A DNA stretch of 64,000 nucleotides. Source: Solobacterium sp. UBA3691. GTDB lineage: Bacteria; Bacillota_I; Bacilli_A; Erysipelotrichales; Erysipelotrichaceae. Under the pieces are notes generated by a model that saw only the letters and a list, made by a program, of their open reading frames with translations, was not told the DNA's origin and ran no database searches. Positions 8,503 to 17,845 of the stretch are shown one piece after another (within the stretch, counting starts at the first letter, position 1; every line of letters begins with the position of its first letter). The translations under genes were made by a program, and so were the position numbers. The DNA lies in assembly GCA_002372175.1 (NCBI GenBank), contig DFIS01000037.1, forward strand, positions 17,315 through 81,314. The letters run 5' to 3'.

Positions 8503-9276
8503 TTACCTGTCCTCTTCGATAAATTGATAGTAATCATACTCATCGGATTCTATTCTGCGCTTGGAATAGTCAAGAGACTGGTAACTTTCAAAATTCTGCA
8601 CATCACCGACTTCACCGATCGCCGTCGTATTGTCCGGGAACAGTTCGGCAATCGCACCGCTCTCCGGTGCTATGAACTGGAACAATTCGATCGGCTTGCG
8701 GTTGTAGGAGATATCCTGACGGTTGGAGAACGCTGCCACGACTTCATCACGGTCGACCTTAACGCTCTGTGCCACCCTCAGCATGGCTCCGGCCACATCC
8801 GCCGCATCACACTCGGCACTGACCGCATACGCTTCCACAGCATCCGTCTGCAGAGAGATCAGACAGGAACCATCTTCACTCCTGTAGATCAGAACCGCAT
8901 ACGGGTGTTCGCTGCCGTCACTTGCGGTATAGCTGCCTGTGCTGCCGGCTGCCGGCGTACCGCTGATCTCCGCCTTCACAGCCTCTTTCTCAGTGTAATA
9001 CTCCTCGTTGATCACATCCGCGATCTTCAGATTCATCACAAACTTCGTACCGTTATACGAAAAAGTATTCCCGGCTGTATGAGAGCTGATCCTGCCAAGC
9101 GTAGGCTCTGCATAATATGCGTAATATTTATGGTTGTAATTAGGCAGCGGAGCACTCATTCCGAGACTGTTCTCCACACGGATATCCAGTCTTTCCTGCA
9201 GGGATGCCGGCATTTCGGCACAGCCGCAGACAACGGTCAGAAGACCTGCCGCCAATACTCTGATCAGTTTTTTCAT
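8503..9276 (-). CDS. lipoprotein of unknown function
   Basis: About 257 residues beginning MKKLIRVLAAGLLTVVCGC, a clear lipoprotein signal peptide with Cys as the anchor. The mature part is acidic, rich in Tyr, Ser and Ala, and contains a region (AVLIYRSEDGSCLISLQTDAVEA) resembling a beta-sheet ligand-binding fold; I recognise no family. Two adjacent ATG codons are possible starts (9279 and 9276). The second lies 7 nt after a -10 box without a ribosome binding site, so a leaderless transcript is likely. It follows trmB by about 16-20 bases but seems to have its own promoter. Confidence 0.65.
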   Translation of the reverse strand: MKKLIRVLAAGLLTVVCGCAEMPASLQERLDIRVENSLGMSAPLPNYNHKYYAYYAEPTLGRISSHTAGNTFSYNGTKFVMNLKIADVINEEYYTEKEAVKAEISGTPAAGSTGSYTASDGSEHPYAVLIYRSEDGSCLISLQTDAVEAYAVSAECDAADVAGAMLRVAQSVKVDRDEVVAAFSNRQDISYNRKPIELFQFIAPESGAIAELFPDNTTAIGEVGDVQNFESYQSLDYSKRRIESDEYDYYQFIEEDR

Positions 9277-9283
9277 CATCGCT

Positions 9284-9292
9284 ATTTTATCA
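9284..9292 (-). promoter_or_regulatory. extended -10 promoter, probably leaderless, of the lipoprotein gene
   Basis: TGA-TAAAAT on the minus strand ends 7 nt before the second of two ATG codons; no Shine-Dalgarno is present. Confidence 0.55.
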
Positions 9293-9295
9293 TAT

Positions 9296-9940
9296 TTACC
9301 TGGGTTCGACGATGATCCTGTTGATCGGTATGCCCTGATCCATGAATCTCTGCTCATATTCCGTCACAGCATCTTCAGGATGCGGATTCCTGCGGAAATC
9401 CACCGAGATATCGAGAAGCCGGAAATCATTGTCCAGAAAGTATTTGACCGAATCTTCAAACAGATCCTTGTTGTCGGTCTTCATGATGATCTTACCCTGC
9501 GGTGAGAGCAGCTTCCTGTACATTCCGAGAAAACGTGTGCTGGAGAGTCTGCGCTTGTGTGTGTATTTCTTCGGCCAGGGATCGGAAAAGTTCAGGTGGA
9601 TCACATCGATCTCCCCTTCCGCAAACCAGTCTTCCATATATTCGGCATTGCCGACGATCATCCTGGTATTACTGCAGGTTTCAAGTCCTTCCTCAACAGC
9701 CTTGCGGACAGCCACGGCAGCCGCGCTGACATCCCGTTCAATACCGACCCAGCTCTCCTCCGGATACATCTTTGCCATATGCAGCAGATAGTCACCCTTG
9801 CCAAAGCCAAGTTCCGCATGCAGAACACCGCCCTGAAGCAATTCCCGCCACCTGCCGGCATACTCCGCGGGATCCTTCAGTGCGTAATCACTGTGCTCTT
9901 CAAGATAGGGCTCCGCCCACTTCTTTTTTCTCATGCGCAT
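9296..9940 (-). CDS. trmB: tRNA (guanine-N7-)-methyltransferase
   Basis: SAM-dependent enzyme that makes m7G46 in tRNA variable loops. The 214-residue product has the expected length, with a SAM-binding motif ELGFGKGDYLLHMA and the family signature HLNFSDPWPKKYTHKRRL, plus a C-terminal DNKDLFEDSVKYF block. I chose the ATG with GGAGG seven bases upstream (MRMRKKKWAEPYLE); a longer open frame upstream has no ribosome binding site and begins inside the promoter region. The gene is divergent from the patB-like gene. Confidence 0.94.
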   Translation of the reverse strand: MRMRKKKWAEPYLEEHSDYALKDPAEYAGRWRELLQGGVLHAELGFGKGDYLLHMAKMYPEESWVGIERDVSAAAVAVRKAVEEGLETCSNTRMIVGNAEYMEDWFAEGEIDVIHLNFSDPWPKKYTHKRRLSSTRFLGMYRKLLSPQGKIIMKTDNKDLFEDSVKYFLDNDFRLLDISVDFRRNPHPEDAVTEYEQRFMDQGIPINRIIVEPR

Positions 9941-10101
9941 AATACTGCCTCCGTCTTTTGACAATGTCATTATAGTAACAGAAATATGTGTTCTGTACAA
10001 AATCTGTATGCTGTATAACACGTGAAATATTCTGTTGCATATTGACATAAATATTATTAAGATAAACATAGAACATGTAGTTCATGAAAAAGGAGGAAAC
10101 A

Positions 10102-11280
10102 ATGAAGTACAATTTTGACGAAGTTGTAGACCGCATTCATGAAGAAGGAAGTTACTCTTCCAAATGGTCCAATAATGAAAGAATGGCAGCTATGTTCCTG
10201 ACGGACAAACTCCCCGAGGACAGACTCTGCTTCTTCGTTGCGGACATGGACTTCAGATGCGCGCCGCAGATCATCGATGCTCTGACAAAAGAAGCTCAGC
10301 ACGGTATCTTCGGTTATTCACAGGCTCCGAAAGCGTATTTCGAAGCAGTATGTCGCTGGGAGAATGACAGATTCGGTCTGCAGGTCAAGCCTGAAGAGAT
10401 CCGCTGCGCTCACGGTGCTCACAGTGCCATTGTCGAGGCAATCGAAAAACTGACAAAAGTAGGTGACGGTGTTATCGTTCCGCAGCCTACATATTACTAC
10501 AACCAGGATGTTACCGGTGTCGGCAGACACTATGTCGGCTTCCAGATGAAGAACGACAACGGTTACTATACATTTGACTGGGAAGCTTTCGAAAGACTCT
10601 GCCAGGAAAAGCAGAATACGATGGCTATCTTCCAGCAGCCCCACAACCCTACAGGACGTACATGGACTGTAGAAGAGATCAAGAAGATCACGGATATCTG
10701 CCGTGCCAACAATGTAATCATGGTCTGTGACGATGTTCATCAGGACATTCACAGAAAAGATGTCGAAGTCGTTCCTTTCATCAAGGTAGCAGGACCTGAA
10801 GGCATCGTCATGATCACAGGTATCAACAAGACTTTCAACTTGGCCGGTCTCGCTGTAACCAACGTTATCATCCAGGATGAAGCATTAAGAGAGAAAATGG
10901 GACCCGCAAGACCCATGCTGTCCCCCTTCGGCATCACAGCTTGTATCGCTGCATACACACAGTGTGATGACTGGGTCGATGAACTCAACGAATACCTCGA
11001 TGAGGAGATCGACTATGTTGTCAACAGATTCCATGAGGAACTGCCCAAGGTCAAGGTATGGAAACCTGAAGGCACATATATCCTCTGGCTTGACTTCACA
11101 GACTGCGGCTATACAAACGATGAACTGAATCAGCGTATTGCCGGACAGGCTCACATCGGCTTATCCGATGGTGCCGGACTCGAACCGCCGGCCGGAACAC
11201 TGTTCAGAAGATTCTGCGTCACATCTCCCAAGAGCGTGATCAAGGAAGCTATGGACAGACTGGTCGCCTGCCTGAAGTAA
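10102..11280 (+). CDS. patB: MalY/PatB family C-S lyase (cystathionine beta-lyase-like aminotransferase)
   Basis: A PLP-dependent fold-type I protein of 392 residues. HNPTGR (181-186), the Asp-x-x-His pair in CDDVHQD (209-215) and the Schiff-base Lys243 in GINKTFNLAGL match the MalY/PatB group, which cleaves cystathionine or cysteine S-conjugates to pyruvate, ammonia and a thiol. It could serve methionine synthesis or sulfur scavenging; aminotransferase activity is less likely. The start has AAGGAGG five bases upstream; an in-frame ATG six codons earlier overlaps that site and was rejected. It is monocistronic, ended by the hairpin at 11296-11329. Confidence 0.88.
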   Translation: MKYNFDEVVDRIHEEGSYSSKWSNNERMAAMFLTDKLPEDRLCFFVADMDFRCAPQIIDALTKEAQHGIFGYSQAPKAYFEAVCRWENDRFGLQVKPEEIRCAHGAHSAIVEAIEKLTKVGDGVIVPQPTYYYNQDVTGVGRHYVGFQMKNDNGYYTFDWEAFERLCQEKQNTMAIFQQPHNPTGRTWTVEEIKKITDICRANNVIMVCDDVHQDIHRKDVEVVPFIKVAGPEGIVMITGINKTFNLAGLAVTNVIIQDEALREKMGPARPMLSPFGITACIAAYTQCDDWVDELNEYLDEEIDYVVNRFHEELPKVKVWKPEGTYILWLDFTDCGYTNDELNQRIAGQAHIGLSDGAGLEPPAGTLFRRFCVTSPKSVIKEAMDRLVACLK

Positions 11281-11295
11281 ATATACATATACAAA

Positions 11296-11329
11296 ACGAG
11301 CAGATCCGTATGGACCTGCCCGTTTTTTT
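11296..11329 (+). terminator. terminator of the patB-like gene
   Basis: Imperfect stem ACGAGCAGATCC / GGACCTGCCCGT with a four-base loop followed by TTTTTTT; it separates the gene from the convergent ABC operon. Confidence 0.8.
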
Positions 11330-11341
11330 ATACCCTGTTTT

Positions 11342-12418
11342 CTAGATCACATGGAGACTGTCGGTATCAAACTTGACATATGCCTTGTCCCCGACATTAT
11401 AGATCTTCTTGTTCTTGGGGTTGAAATCCGTGATCTTGACCAGTGTATCACCGACCATGACATGATAATTCTGATAACTTCCCATGAAGGTACTCAGGAT
11501 GACGTCACAGGGCAGCTGACCTTCATCGGCAACCACAGCAGCTTCAGGACGCAGAACCAGTGTGCACTTGTCACCGGCTTTTCTTCCCGCAATATCGTGC
11601 AGTTCGAGAACATTGCCGTTGATATCTGCCGTACCGTTGTTTCCGTCTGCTGTCAGGATGGAACCCTTCAGGAAGTTTGCCTCACCGATGAAGTCCGCAA
11701 CAAATTCAGAATTCGGATGATAGTAGATCTCCTGCGGTGTACCCATCTGGGCAACTACACCCTTGTCCATGATGATGATCTTGTCAGAGATCGCCATTGC
11801 CTCCGACTGATCATGGGTAACATAGATCGCGGTAATACCGGCTTCCTGCTGGATCCTGCGGATCTCTGTACGCATCGTCACTCTCAGCTTGGCATCGAGA
11901 TTCGACAGCGGTTCATCAAACAGCAGCACACCCGGTTCCAGCACCAGAGCTCTCGCCAGAGCCACACGCTGCTGCTGACCGCCGGAAAGCTGATTCGTCA
12001 TCCGGCTCTCCATGCCCTCAAGACCTACAAGCTTCAGGATATTCGTGACTTTCTCACGGATCTCTTCCTTGCTCAGCTTACGCAGCTTCAGACCGTAGGC
12101 AACGTTATCGTAGATATTGTAGTGCGGCAGCAGTGCATAGCTCTGGAAGACCATGGCTGTATCACGCTTGTTCGGTGTCAGTTCATTGATCGGTTCTCCG
12201 CCGAGATAGATCTCCCCTTCATCCGGGCTCTCAAAGCCGGCAATCATACGTAATGTTGTGGTCTTGCCGCAGCCGGAAGGACCAAGCAGTGTAACAAACG
12301 TACCGGCTTCGATATCCAGTGTCGTATCCTTTACGGCATAGAAGTCTTTCTTAGTTTTGGGATCCTTATAGATCTTCGATATATGTTCGAGGCGTACGCC
12401 CTTCTTTTCCTTTGCCAT
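11342..12418 (-). CDS. ABC importer ATPase (iron(III)/phosphonate/polyamine-type)
   Basis: A 358-residue ATPase of the MOI family. Walker A GPSGCGKTT (46-54), signature LSGGQQQR (144-151), Walker B VLLFDEP (164-170) and the H-loop VTHDQ are all intact; a C-terminal TOBE/OB region (residues about 240-358) follows. With the fused permease and Fe(III)-type binding protein upstream it forms an importer resembling AfuABC/FbpABC, although the same architecture also imports 2-aminoethylphosphonate or spermidine, so the substrate is open. It starts three bases after the permease stop. Confidence 0.85.
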   Translation of the reverse strand: MAKEKKGVRLEHISKIYKDPKTKKDFYAVKDTTLDIEAGTFVTLLGPSGCGKTTTLRMIAGFESPDEGEIYLGGEPINELTPNKRDTAMVFQSYALLPHYNIYDNVAYGLKLRKLSKEEIREKVTNILKLVGLEGMESRMTNQLSGGQQQRVALARALVLEPGVLLFDEPLSNLDAKLRVTMRTEIRRIQQEAGITAIYVTHDQSEAMAISDKIIIMDKGVVAQMGTPQEIYYHPNSEFVADFIGEANFLKGSILTADGNNGTADINGNVLELHDIAGRKAGDKCTLVLRPEAAVVADEGQLPCDVILSTFMGSYQNYHVMVGDTLVKITDFNPKNKKIYNVGDKAYVKFDTDSLHVI

Positions 12419-12421
12419 ATT

Positions 12422-14131
12422 CTATCCCTCCTTTACTGCACGGCTGGTGCCGAAGTATTTGATGAACAGATTCATCAGGGTGACCGATCCGTACGTGATG
12501 ATGATCAGGATCGTCGCAAATGCACAGGCAATACCGTAGGAACCTTTCTCTGCGAACTCATTGATCTGCACGGTGATCAGCAGGAATTTCGGTGTGACCA
12601 GCAGAATGATCGCCGATATCGCTGTGATACTGCGCACGAACGCGGTCACAAGGCCTGACAGGAAGCTGTCCTTGATCAGCGGCAGTGTAACTGTCATAAA
12701 GACCTTGAAGCTGTCAGCACCCATGTCATACGCAGATTCTTCGATACTCTTATCGATCTGACGCAGAGCCGAAATACCGCTTCTGGTACCGGTCGGCAGT
12801 GATCGTACGATAAAGACGATGACCAGCAGGGTTCCGGTTCCGTACAGAGACTGCAGGAAACCGGTACGGAAGACACCGGCAGAGAAGCCTCGGATATATC
12901 CGACACCAAGGACGGTACCGGGCACTGCCATTGCCAGCATGGATACAGCTTCGATAAATCCCTTGGCCCTGAACGATCTCTTGACAACAAGATACGAGAT
13001 GATCATCGACAGCAATGCCGTGATCGGTGAAGCAATCAGCGACAGCAGGAAGGAATCCTTAAATGCCTTGAATCCCTTATATCTCGTAAAGACAAGCTGG
13101 AACCACTTGAAGGTCAGATGGAAGTCATACCCCCATGTCCTGAACAAGGCACCAAGCGGCACACAGATATACATCATGACGACAAACAGAGCGACCAGCA
13201 GACAGAAAGCTGTCAGCGGTACCGTTACGGACTTATCTGTGATCAGCATCCGCTGTCTGCTTGCCTTACCTGTCAGAGTAGCCGTACTCTTGGCTTCCAG
13301 GTAATACTTCTGCACGATGAACATCATCAGTGTGATGATCAGCAGCACCACAGCCATGGCTGAAGCACCCTCCTTGTCATAGGCACCGGTGATCTGCAGA
13401 TAGATCGATGTCGCCAGGGTATCGTAGGAACCGCCGATAATCATCGGGTTGGCAAAGTCTGCGATCGACTCAATAAAGGTCACCAGGAATGCATTGCCAA
13501 GACCCGGAAGGATCAGCGGAAGCGTAACCGTGGTAAATACCTTGAAACGTGATGCGCCCATGTCTCTGGCTGCTTCCTCCAGGGAAGGATCGATATTCTT
13601 CAGCAGTCCCTTCATCATCATATAGCAGACCGGGAAGAACGTCAGTGTCTGTACGATCGCTATGCCCCAGAAGCCGTAGACATTGTTTTCATAGATCTTC
13701 AACAGATAGCGGGTGATGATCCCGGCCTTGCCGAACAGCATGATCATGGACAGCGACAGCACAAACGGCGGTGATACGACCGGCAGCAGGCTGATGACCT
13801 TGAACAGCCCTGCCAGTACCTTTGTCTTCAGCTGCACATATTCTTCAACATAGGCAAACAGAAGTCCGATCAGTGCTGACAAAATGCCGACCAGGAAGCC
13901 GACTTTCAGTGTATTGGTGATGGCTGTCCGGAAGCTTGGCATGGCCAGAATACGGCGGAAGACATTCAGGGTTATACCGTCTCCTGTCAGTACACTGTCA
14001 ACCAGAAGGATCGCCAGAGGATACAGAATAAACAGGGTCAGGAAAACGATCAGTACAACGATCGTTGTGACCATGATCGGATCGGCAAAGAACTTCTTGC
14101 GTTCCAGTTCTTTACTTTGACTCTTAGGCAT
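12422..14131 (-). CDS. ABC importer permease, two fused membrane domains (FbpB-like)
   Basis: A 569-residue permease with about twelve membrane helices in two homologous halves. Each half carries the EAA loop that docks on the ATPase: EEAARDMGASRFKVFTTVTLP near residue 185 and EESAYDMGADSFKVFMTVTLP near residue 465. The fusion of two permease domains is typical of Fe(III) FbpB/AfuB-type systems. A perfect hairpin between this gene and the binding protein gene probably lowers permease expression relative to the binding protein. The start is preceded by AGAGGAGG. Confidence 0.88.
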   Translation of the reverse strand: MPKSQSKELERKKFFADPIMVTTIVVLIVFLTLFILYPLAILLVDSVLTGDGITLNVFRRILAMPSFRTAITNTLKVGFLVGILSALIGLLFAYVEEYVQLKTKVLAGLFKVISLLPVVSPPFVLSLSMIMLFGKAGIITRYLLKIYENNVYGFWGIAIVQTLTFFPVCYMMMKGLLKNIDPSLEEAARDMGASRFKVFTTVTLPLILPGLGNAFLVTFIESIADFANPMIIGGSYDTLATSIYLQITGAYDKEGASAMAVVLLIITLMMFIVQKYYLEAKSTATLTGKASRQRMLITDKSVTVPLTAFCLLVALFVVMMYICVPLGALFRTWGYDFHLTFKWFQLVFTRYKGFKAFKDSFLLSLIASPITALLSMIISYLVVKRSFRAKGFIEAVSMLAMAVPGTVLGVGYIRGFSAGVFRTGFLQSLYGTGTLLVIVFIVRSLPTGTRSGISALRQIDKSIEESAYDMGADSFKVFMTVTLPLIKDSFLSGLVTAFVRSITAISAIILLVTPKFLLITVQINEFAEKGSYGIACAFATILIIITYGSVTLMNLFIKYFGTSRAVKEG

Positions 14132-14160
14132 AATCAGCCTCCTCTCTATTACGGCAAAAT

Positions 14161-14185
14161 ACCGGACGGAAAGACTCCGTCCGGT
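14161..14185 (-). terminator. intercistronic hairpin between binding protein and permease genes
   Basis: Perfect 10-bp stem (ACCGGACGGA / TCCGTCCGGT) with a 5-base loop and only ATTTTG after it on the minus strand. It should act as a partial terminator or 3' RNA stabiliser for the binding-protein message. Confidence 0.7.
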
Positions 14186-14201
14186 AATTAATGACCGTCA
14201 G

Positions 14202-15311
14202 TTACTCTGTCTGGAATCTGTCATCGCCGCCGCCGAGAGCATTCATTACTTCTGAAATGTATGTCTCTGTGTTTGCCTTGGCATCTTCAAAGTCATAGTC
14301 CATGACATTGTTCGGATCCAGACCGAATTCTTCAGCAACCTCAGGCTGCTTGGCGTTATCGATCACCAGGAACTGATAAGAGCCGTTCTTTGCCGCAAGC
14401 TCTACACATTCCGGAGAAAGCGCATATTCGATCCACAGTTTGGCCGCATTCGGATGTTTCGCACCCTTGAAGATCGCTGTCGCACCTACTTCATAAGAAG
14501 TACCTGTACTCGGGATCACGAGCTCGATATTGCCGTATCCGTTATCAACGATCTGGGTAATACCATCATGCAGGAAGCCGATGCCGACAACACACTCACC
14601 TGTACCGACATTCTTGGACGGACCGGAACCGGACTTTGTATAAACCTGTACGTTCTTATCGAGGTCGACCAGATACTGGATACCTTCATCATGCCCGTAT
14701 TTCTGGATCATCGTATTGATGACCAGTTTCGCTGTACCGGCAGTGTTATAGTTGGAAAGCCAGATCAGACCTTTATACTTTTCATCAAGCAGATCTTTCC
14801 AGTCTTCCGGTCTCTCAATACCCATACGGGCCAGTTCATCCTTATTGACCATAAAGCCAAGGATTCCCTTATAGATACCGTACCAGTACCCATCCTTGTC
14901 ACGGTATGCATCACTGATCAGATGAGAAGCATTCTCTGCTTCATATGCTTCAAGAAGACCCTTGGATGCCGCAATGTTATACGGATCGGTCGTACCGCCG
15001 AACCAGACATCACCGGAAGGATTGCCCTTCTCTTCTTCGATCTTGGCCTGGACTTCACCGGTAGACAGTCTCTGATACTGTACCTTGATTCCGTAGAGTT
15101 CCTGGAAATGCTCAGCCGCAGCTGCCAGATATTCTTCTTCACAGGAACCGTAGACAACGAGTTCTCCTTCTTCCTTGGCAGCCTTGACCAGCTCGGATTC
15201 TTCTTCGTTTCCGGCAGGCTGTGTGCCGCCTTCCTGCTTACCGCCGGAGCTGCAGGCAGTCATACCGAGTACCATGGACCCGGCAAGGAATAACTTCATA
15301 AGCTTTTTCAC
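14202..15311 (-). CDS. ABC importer substrate-binding lipoprotein (iron(III)/phosphonate family)
   Basis: A 369-residue extracellular lipoprotein with signal peptide and lipobox LGMTAC (Cys20). The body (ELVVYGSCEEEYLAAAAEHF, VQYQRLSTGEVQAKI, DVWFGGTTDPYNIAASKGLL) matches the type 2 binding proteins of Fe(III)/putrescine/2-AEP importers. The start is a GTG with AGGAGG nine bases upstream; longer frames extend over the promoter. The promoter carries a cre-like sequence, so carbon catabolite control is possible. Substrate specificity cannot be read from sequence alone. Confidence 0.85.
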   Translation of the reverse strand: MKKLMKLFLAGSMVLGMTACSSGGKQEGGTQPAGNEEESELVKAAKEEGELVVYGSCEEEYLAAAAEHFQELYGIKVQYQRLSTGEVQAKIEEEKGNPSGDVWFGGTTDPYNIAASKGLLEAYEAENASHLISDAYRDKDGYWYGIYKGILGFMVNKDELARMGIERPEDWKDLLDEKYKGLIWLSNYNTAGTAKLVINTMIQKYGHDEGIQYLVDLDKNVQVYTKSGSGPSKNVGTGECVVGIGFLHDGITQIVDNGYGNIELVIPSTGTSYEVGATAIFKGAKHPNAAKLWIEYALSPECVELAAKNGSYQFLVIDNAKQPEVAEEFGLDPNNVMDYDFEDAKANTETYISEVMNALGGGDDRFQTE

Positions 15312-15354
15312 AATCTTTCGCCTCCTATCGCTATTGTAAAAACTGCTCATCCAT

Positions 15355-15383
15355 ATCATAGCACTGCCAAGTACTTCTGTAAA
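15355..15383 (-). promoter_or_regulatory. promoter of the ABC importer operon
   Basis: TTTACA (15378-15383) and TATGAT (15355-15360) with a 17-base spacer on the minus strand, about 40 bases before the GTG start. Confidence 0.65.
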
Positions 15384-15391
15384 CGTTTCCG
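15378..15391. promoter_or_regulatory. cre-like operator overlapping the -35 box
   Basis: TGTAAACGTTTCCG on the plus strand agrees with the CcpA consensus TGWNANCGNTNWCA except at positions 12 and 14, and its left half covers the -35 hexamer, a position that would repress. Confidence 0.45.
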
Positions 15392-15402
15392 GAAAGCATA
15401 TA

Positions 15403-15431
15403 CAAAAAACCGCAGGCACCAGACCTGCGGT
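15403..15431 (-). terminator. terminator of pnp
   Basis: Stem CCGCAGG / CCTGCGG with a 7-base loop followed by TTTTTT on the minus strand, 18 bases after the pnp stop. Confidence 0.85.
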
Positions 15432-15448
15432 CTTCTTAAGCACTCAGC

Positions 15449-17695
15449 TTACTCTTCACTCTTCTTTTTGAAGAATCTTTTCTCGACGTTGCCGCCTTCT
15501 GCTTCCTTGCGGTTGTTTCTGCGGTCGCCGCGGTCATTGTTCTTCCGATTGCCGGAAGACTTCTTCTGCGGTTCTACATATCCCTCAGGCTTCGGCAGAA
15601 GCTCTCTGGCGGATACCTTCACCTTGCCGGTCTGCTCATCGATCGCTGTGACCTTGACATTGATCTTGTCACCGACATGCAGAGCATCGGCGATGGAAGC
15701 TGTTCTCTCCCATGCCAGTTCAGAGACATGCAGCAGTGCATCCGTGCCCTGGAACAGTGTCACAAAGGCATAGGACTCTCTGACCTCGGATACGGTAGCT
15801 TCATAGACATCACCGATCTGGGCTACTCTTGTCAGATCCTCAATGATGCCCTTAGCCTTATCCAGCATCTCCTGGTTCATATGGTAGATCGCGATCGTAC
15901 CGTCTTCCTCAACGTTGATCTTGACATTGTCACAGTCAGCGATGATCTGGTTGATCGTCTTACCGCCGGTACCGATAACATCTCTGATCTTATCCACAGG
16001 AATCTGGAAGATAACGAACTTGGGTGCGTATTCAGAAACATGATCTCTGGGTTTGCTGATCGCTGTCTCCATGTTGTCGAGGATCTCCATACGGCCCTTA
16101 TGAGCCTGGGCAAGTGCCTCACGCATGATATCCTGTGTGATACCGTCTACCTTGATATCCATCTGAAGAGCTGTGATACCGTGACGTGTACCGGCTACCT
16201 TGAAGTCCATATCACCGTAGTGATCTTCCATACCCTGGATATCCGTCAGCACGGAATAGCTGTTTCCGGTCGTGATCAGACCCATAGCCACACCGGCAAC
16301 CATCGCCTTGATCGGAACACCGGCTGCCATCAGTGACATTGTACCTGCACAGATACTTGCCTGGGAACTGGAACCGTTGGACTCCAGTACTTCTGCTACT
16401 GTACGGATAGAATACGGGAATTCCTTCTCATCGGGAAGGACCTGCAGCAGTGCTCTTTCACCGAGAGCACCGTGACCGATCTCACGTCTGCCGGGATTGC
16501 CCATACGGCCGACTTCACCGACCGAGAACGGCGGGAAGTTATACTGATGCATGAATCTCTTGCCCTTGACAGTCGTGACATCATCAACGATCTGCTCATC
16601 ATCCAGAGGACCCAGTGTTGTGATCGACATGACCTGTGTCTCACCGCGGGTGAACATGGCAGAACCATGAACTCTCGGCAGCAGGTCTACCTGGCTGTCC
16701 AGAGGACGGATCTCATCCAGTTTACGTCCGTCGGGTCTGATCTTTTCTTCGGAGATCAGTCTTCTGACTTCACCGGCTTCGATCTCTACGCAGTATTCTC
16801 TTGCCTGCTTCTCGGCTTTGGCTCTGGCAGCGTCATCTTCAAATGTCAGATTCTCACCGACTTCGGCGACCATCTGTGCTGTCAGTTCATCGATCTTGCC
16901 GTAGCGCTCCAGCTTGCCCTTGATCGATACGGCTTCCTCGATCGCCTTCTTGCCGTGTTCATTGATATATTCCTTAACAGCAGGATCGATCTCGTACAGT
17001 ACGACTTCCATTTTCGGCTTTGCACATTCGGCAATGATCTCTTCCTGGATCGCGCACAGTTCCTTGATTGCTTCATGACCGAAGGCCAGAGCCTCCAGCA
17101 TCTCTTCTTCGCTGACTTCCTTAGCACCGGCTTCAACCATGTTGATGGCTGCCTTGGTACCGGCAACATTCAGGATCAGGGTTGCTCTTTCTGTCTGTTC
17201 AACGGTAGGATTGATGACCAGTTCACCGTCTACCTTACCGACGATAACACCGGCGATCGGTCCGTTGAACGGAATATCCGATACACACAGTGCCAGTGAA
17301 GAGCCGAACATGGCGGCCATCTCACTTGTGCAGTCAGGATCTACGGATAAGACTGTATTGACGATCTGGACCTCGTTGCGGAAACCCTCCGCAAACAGAG
17401 GACGGATCGGACGGTCGATCAGTCTTGCCGTCAGTGTCGCATGCTCGGAAGGACGTCCCTCACGGCGCAGGAAGCTGCCGGGGATCTCGCCTACCGCATA
17501 CATCTTCTCGTTATACAGCACGGTCAGCGGAAAGAAATCTGTATCTTTCGCTTCGTGGCTGGCTGTGGCAGTGCTCAGGATCACCGTGTCTTCATATCTG
17601 ACAAGGACAGAACCGCCTGCCTGTTTAGCAATCTCACCATTCTCTACTGTGATGGTGCGGCCTCTGAAATTCCAACTTCTTTTAAACTTCTCCAT
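15449..17695 (-). CDS. pnp: polyribonucleotide nucleotidyltransferase (PNPase)
   Basis: A phosphorolytic 3'-5' exoribonuclease, core of RNA turnover; 748 residues. Two RNase PH-like domains flank an all-helical linker. The second carries TRGETQV and the active-site region around [21 protein letters not shown] ([12 protein letters not shown], near residue 565) and S1 domains follow. The C-terminal tail beyond about residue 700 is a basic, Asn/Arg-rich extension ([17 protein letters not shown]) likely to bind RNA or a partner. In Bacilli pnp normally sits directly behind rpsO; here two nucleoside hydrolase-family genes lie between them. Confidence 0.97.
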   Translation of the reverse strand: MEKFKRSWNFRGRTITVENGEIAKQAGGSVLVRYEDTVILSTATASHEAKDTDFFPLTVLYNEKMYAVGEIPGSFLRREGRPSEHATLTARLIDRPIRPLFAEGFRNEVQIVNTVLSVDPDCTSEMAAMFGSSLALCVSDIPFNGPIAGVIVGKVDGELVINPTVEQTERATLILNVAGTKAAINMVEAGAKEVSEEEMLEALAFGHEAIKELCAIQEEIIAECAKPKMEVVLYEIDPAVKEYINEHGKKAIEEAVSIKGKLERYGKIDELTAQMVAEVGENLTFEDDAARAKAEKQAREYCVEIEAGEVRRLISEEKIRPDGRKLDEIRPLDSQVDLLPRVHGSAMFTRGETQVMSITTLGPLDDEQIVDDVTTVKGKRFMHQYNFPPFSVGEVGRMGNPGRREIGHGALGERALLQVLPDEKEFPYSIRTVAEVLESNGSSSQASICAGTMSLMAAGVPIKAMVAGVAMGLITTGNSYSVLTDIQGMEDHYGDMDFKVAGTRHGITALQMDIKVDGITQDIMREALAQAHKGRMEILDNMETAISKPRDHVSEYAPKFVIFQIPVDKIRDVIGTGGKTINQIIADCDNVKINVEEDGTIAIYHMNQEMLDKAKGIIEDLTRVAQIGDVYEATVSEVRESYAFVTLFQGTDALLHVSELAWERTASIADALHVGDKINVKVTAIDEQTGKVKVSARELLPKPEGYVEPQKKSSGNRKNNDRGDRRNNRKEAEGGNVEKRFFKKKSEE

Positions 17696-17802
17696 CTTTC
17701 AATTTAACCTCTTAAATCACTCAAAATATATTAACTGATATATTCTATCATACATAAGTGTAAAACGGCGATCACATTCCGCATGTTTTTGTGCAATCAT
17801 AT

Positions 17803-17840
17803 AAAAAACCTGTCAGTACGGATCTTACCGTACCAGCAGG
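17803..17840 (-). terminator. terminator of the nucleoside hydrolase pair
   Basis: Thirteen-base arms (CCTGCTGGTACGG / CCGTACTGACAGG) with two mismatches and a six-base loop, then TTTTTT on the minus strand, just after the second hydrolase-family gene. Confidence 0.8.
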
Positions 17841-17845
17841 CTATT

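Noticed and set aside
14454..15293. 279-codon plus-strand frame opposite the binding lipoprotein
   Set aside because: Antisense to a confirmed lipoprotein gene and lacks a ribosome site.
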